From: CAYJBP01 sp964368605
Lineage (GTDB): Bacteria; Bacillota; Dehalobacteriia; UBA4068
DNA: 5,841 bases
Assembly: GCA_964368605.1 (NCBI GenBank)
Contig: CAYJBP010000128.1
Coordinates: 1-5,841 of the forward strand
Reading direction: 5' to 3'
The translations under genes were made by a program, and so were the position numbers. The number at the start of each line of letters is the position of its first letter. Position 1 is the stretch's first letter. Below the pieces are notes generated by a model, which was not told the DNA's origin, did not search any database, and saw nothing but the letters and a program-made list of their open reading frames with translations. Shown here one piece after another: positions 3,679 through 5,841 of this stretch.

Positions 3679-5667
3679 TTGAATCGTTTGTTAAAAAATA
3701 CGACCCTTTTTATCTTGATCGTATTGATTATTCTAACCTTTATTACCTGGGGCAATAACCCGGGCGAAATTCGCAATTTAAATTATAGCGAATTTTCAAC
3801 AGCGGTTAAGGCTTTACAAATTACCGAAGTTACTATCGCTGCCGAGGATAATCGTTATTCGATTACCGGCATAATGAGCGATGGTACCGATTTCGAAACA
3901 ATTATTTTTGCCGATCCGAATATCGCCGAATTTTTACTGGCCAATAATGTTCAGGTTAATTATGATGCTGTTACCACCTCTTGGTGGAGCTCTTTGCTAT
4001 TAACCTTATTGCCGATGCTGGTGATTGTGGGCTTATTCCTATTTTTGATGCAACAAAGCCAAGGCTCGGGCGGCAAGGTGATGCAATTTGGCAAAACCCG
4101 TGCCAAGCTGCATACCGATGATCGCAAAAAAGTTACCTTTGCCGATGTGGCCGGGGTAGACGAAGTAAAAGAAGAATTAGAAGAAGTTGTTGGCTTTTTA
4201 AAAGATCCGCGCAAATATAATGCCATGGGCGCGCGCATCCCCAAAGGGGTATTGCTCTATGGTCCTCCCGGCTGCGGTAAAACCCTGCTCGCCCGTGCGG
4301 TAGCAGGCGAGGCCGGTGTGCCCTTTTTCTCGATTTCCGGCTCCGACTTTGTCGAGATGTTTGTTGGTGTGGGTGCTTCCCGGGTGCGTGATTTATTCGA
4401 GCAAGCCAAAAAGCATAGCCCCTGTATCATCTTTATCGACGAAATTGATGCCGTTGGCCGTCAAAGAGGCGCAGGCCTAGGCGGTGGCCATGACGAAAGG
4501 GAGCAAACCTTAAATCAGCTATTGGTAGAAATGGACGGCTTTGCCACCAATGAAGGCATTATTGTGATGGCCGCTACCAATCGCCCCGATATCCTCGACC
4601 CTGCCTTATTACGTCCCGGCCGCTTCGACCGTGAGGTTACCGTAGATTCGCCCGATGTACTGGGCCGTAAGCAAATTCTAGATGTTCATGCCAAGGGTAA
4701 GCCTTTGGACGAAAATGTAGATTTAGATGTTATTGCTCGTCGTACCCCGGGCTTTACCGGTGCTGATTTGGCCAATGTGCTTAATGAGGCTGCTCTTTTA
4801 GCAGCACGTCATGATCAAAAGAAAATTGGCCAACCCGAAATGGAGCAGGCTGTGGAAAGAGTTATTGCCGGGCCTGAGAAAAAATCGCGAGTTATCAGCG
4901 ATAAAGAGAAAAAACTGGTGGCCTATCATGAGGCCGGCCATGCCGTGGTGGCTTATTATTTACCTAATAGCGATCCTTTGCATAAGATTTCGATTATTCC
5001 TCGGGGACGTGCCGGTGGATACACCTTGCTTTTACCCAAAGAAGATCGTCATTATACTACTAAAAGCCATATGCTCGATCAAATTGTTATGCTTTTAGGC
5101 GGTAGGGTAGCCGAGGCTTTGGCCTTAGACGATATCTCTACCGGCGCCCAAAACGATTTGGAAAGAGCAACCGCCACCGTGCGTGAGATGATTACTCGCT
5201 ATGGTATGAGCACCGAATTAGGCTCTTTAACCTTTGGTAAGCAGCAAGAGCAGGTCTTTTTAGGCCGTGATTTTTCGCAAGATCGTAATTACAGCGAAGC
5301 GATTGCCTATGCTATCGATAAAGAGGCTCGCAATATGATGGATAATGCCTATAATCGTGCTCAAAATATCTTATCCGAGCATAATGATAAGCTAAATGCT
5401 ATCGCCGAAGCCCTGATGGAGAAGGAAACTTTAGAGGCCGCCGAATTCTATCGAATTATGAATGGCGAGCCGGAGCCCGATCCCGATCCAAATCAAGGCA
5501 ATCCTTCCGACCAACCGCCGGTAGAGGATGCTATCGATACCGCATCATTAATTGCACCGATGACCGATGCCGAGGGGAAAGTCCTGCCCAAGATAACTAA
5601 TCCGCAGCATTCCACCCTGCCCGGCGATGATGATGCACCCCGTTTTAATATCGATTATAAGAGGTAA
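3679..5667 (+). CDS. ftsH: ATP-dependent zinc metalloprotease FtsH
   Basis: Membrane-anchored hexameric AAA+ protease that extracts and degrades misfolded membrane proteins and selected cytoplasmic regulators. From the TTG start it has 662 residues, typical for the family, and begins MNRLLKNTTLF. Transmembrane segment 1 is at about 9-23, the extracytoplasmic domain about 24-104, transmembrane segment 2 about 105-124. The AAA+ domain has Walker A GPPGCGKT (195-202), pore motif FVEMFVGVGA (224-233), Walker B IIFIDE (250-255) and the second region of homology with R312 and R315 as arginine fingers. The protease domain has HEAGH (417-421) and D493 as likely third zinc ligand. The last 65 or so residues form an acidic, Pro/Asp-rich tail. 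Starting at TTG 3646 would add 11 residues without ribosome-site support. Arg codons are mainly CGT/CGC, unlike the AGA/AGG-richer two-component genes, in keeping with high expression. It probably forms an operon with the next gene. Confidence 0.98.
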   Translation: MNRLLKNTTLFILIVLIILTFITWGNNPGEIRNLNYSEFSTAVKALQITEVTIAAEDNRYSITGIMSDGTDFETIIFADPNIAEFLLANNVQVNYDAVTTSWWSSLLLTLLPMLVIVGLFLFLMQQSQGSGGKVMQFGKTRAKLHTDDRKKVTFADVAGVDEVKEELEEVVGFLKDPRKYNAMGARIPKGVLLYGPPGCGKTLLARAVAGEAGVPFFSISGSDFVEMFVGVGASRVRDLFEQAKKHSPCIIFIDEIDAVGRQRGAGLGGGHDEREQTLNQLLVEMDGFATNEGIIVMAATNRPDILDPALLRPGRFDREVTVDSPDVLGRKQILDVHAKGKPLDENVDLDVIARRTPGFTGADLANVLNEAALLAARHDQKKIGQPEMEQAVERVIAGPEKKSRVISDKEKKLVAYHEAGHAVVAYYLPNSDPLHKISIIPRGRAGGYTLLLPKEDRHYTTKSHMLDQIVMLLGGRVAEALALDDISTGAQNDLERATATVREMITRYGMSTELGSLTFGKQQEQVFLGRDFSQDRNYSEAIAYAIDKEARNMMDNAYNRAQNILSEHNDKLNAIAEALMEKETLEAAEFYRIMNGEPEPDPDPNQGNPSDQPPVEDAIDTASLIAPMTDAEGKVLPKITNPQHSTLPGDDDAPRFNIDYKR

Positions 5668-5669
5668 TT

Positions 5670-5841
5670 ATGGCTAAAATAAAACAGTTCTTAAAGCAAA
5701 AAGATATTGTTTTCAGCCTGGACAGGTATTTGTTTAAAGCCCTTGCAGCCATGGCGCAAGGGCTTTTTGCTTCACTGTTGGCAGGCTTAATTGTTAAAAC
5801 CATTGGCCAGCAAATCGGCCTGGAAATTTTGGTAACCGTGG
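5670..5841 (+). CDS. Membrane protein resembling PfoR / PTS EIIC type 2, 5' part
   Basis: The frame is open to the right edge, giving the first 57 residues. The start ATG lies 2 nt after the ftsH stop codon, with AGAGGT (5660-5665) at good distance, so translational coupling with ftsH is likely. A charged N-terminus (MAKIKQFLKQKD) is followed by RYLFKALAAMAQGLFASLLAGLIVKTIG, split here as RYLFKALAAMAQGLF (19-33) and ASLLAGLIVKTIG (34-46). This pattern matches what I remember of the N-terminus of the PTS_EIIC_2 family, which includes the putative toxin regulator PfoR. Members are multi-pass membrane proteins whose transport role is largely untested. The family call rests on one short segment; another multi-pass transporter is possible. 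A terminator-like hairpin lies within these codons (5736-5768). Confidence 0.6.
   Translation, partial: MAKIKQFLKQKDIVFSLDRYLFKALAAMAQGLFASLLAGLIVKTIGQQIGLEILVTV
5736..5768 (+). terminator. Terminator-like hairpin inside the gene after ftsH
   Basis: AAAGCCCTTGC (5736-5746) pairs perfectly over 11 bp with GCAAGGGCTTT (5756-5766), followed by T to 5768 (TTTTT overall, 5764-5768). The loop holds GCCATGGC, itself self-complementary. It has the form of an intrinsic terminator but lies 66 nt inside an open coding region, so it may act as an attenuator or polarity element, or be a by-product of the coding sequence. Confidence 0.4.

Noticed and set aside
3960..4244. Minus-strand ORF of 94 codons opposite ftsH
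   Set aside because: It is the antisense of the highly conserved FtsH transmembrane 2 and AAA+ region, with Ser/Thr-rich shadow composition.
4811..5098. Plus-strand ORF of 95 codons in another frame of ftsH
   Set aside because: It overlaps the conserved protease domain including HEAGH, and has no ribosome site of its own.

Overview
The window reads as ordinary chromosome of an AT-rich Gram-positive bacterium, most likely a Clostridia-type member of the Bacillota. The evidence is the strong GGAG/GAGGTGAT-type ribosome binding sites, the extended -10 promoters, a short clostridial-type peptide deformylase, an FtsH with typical Bacillota motifs, and a VanR/VanS-like two-component pair. All convincing genes lie on the + strand. 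No mobile element, CRISPR array, rRNA or tRNA was seen.

Layout. (1) 1-521 is the 3' end of a gene for a probably exported protein: an Ala/Glu-rich N-terminal part, a short beta-type segment, a long Asn/Pro/Glu linker and a second beta-type segment. (2) 523-553 is a promoter, followed by an OmpR-family response regulator (572-1267) and a membrane histidine kinase (1257-2696) that overlap by 11 bp and form one operon. (3) 2709-2732 is a probable terminator, 2744-2752 a near-perfect extended -10, and 2780-3190 a small peptide deformylase closed by two tandem hairpins (3192-3252), the first able to work in both directions. (4) 3253-3664 is a long intergenic stretch. It is CA-rich on the + strand and holds a short hydrophobic minus-strand ORF of doubtful reality, a GntR-like palindrome, an A/T-tract promoter and a leader hairpin. 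(5) 3679-5667 is ftsH, the membrane AAA+ protease, whose real start is probably a TTG set by a strong Shine-Dalgarno. (6) 5670-5841 is the start of a membrane protein resembling the PfoR / PTS EIIC type 2 family, 2 nt after ftsH and probably cotranscribed.

The kinase/regulator pair would sense an extracytoplasmic signal and control transcription; the exported protein upstream may belong to the same envelope-response locus, but this is inferred from position. Deformylase and FtsH are housekeeping functions (nascent-protein N-terminus processing and membrane-protein quality control). No clearly new multi-gene system is visible. The most interesting signals are at the RNA/DNA level: a terminator-like hairpin inside the coding region just after ftsH, a strong hairpin inside the regulator gene, the ftsH leader inverted repeat with an out-of-frame ATG by the start, and the GntR-like palindrome in the odd intergenic region.
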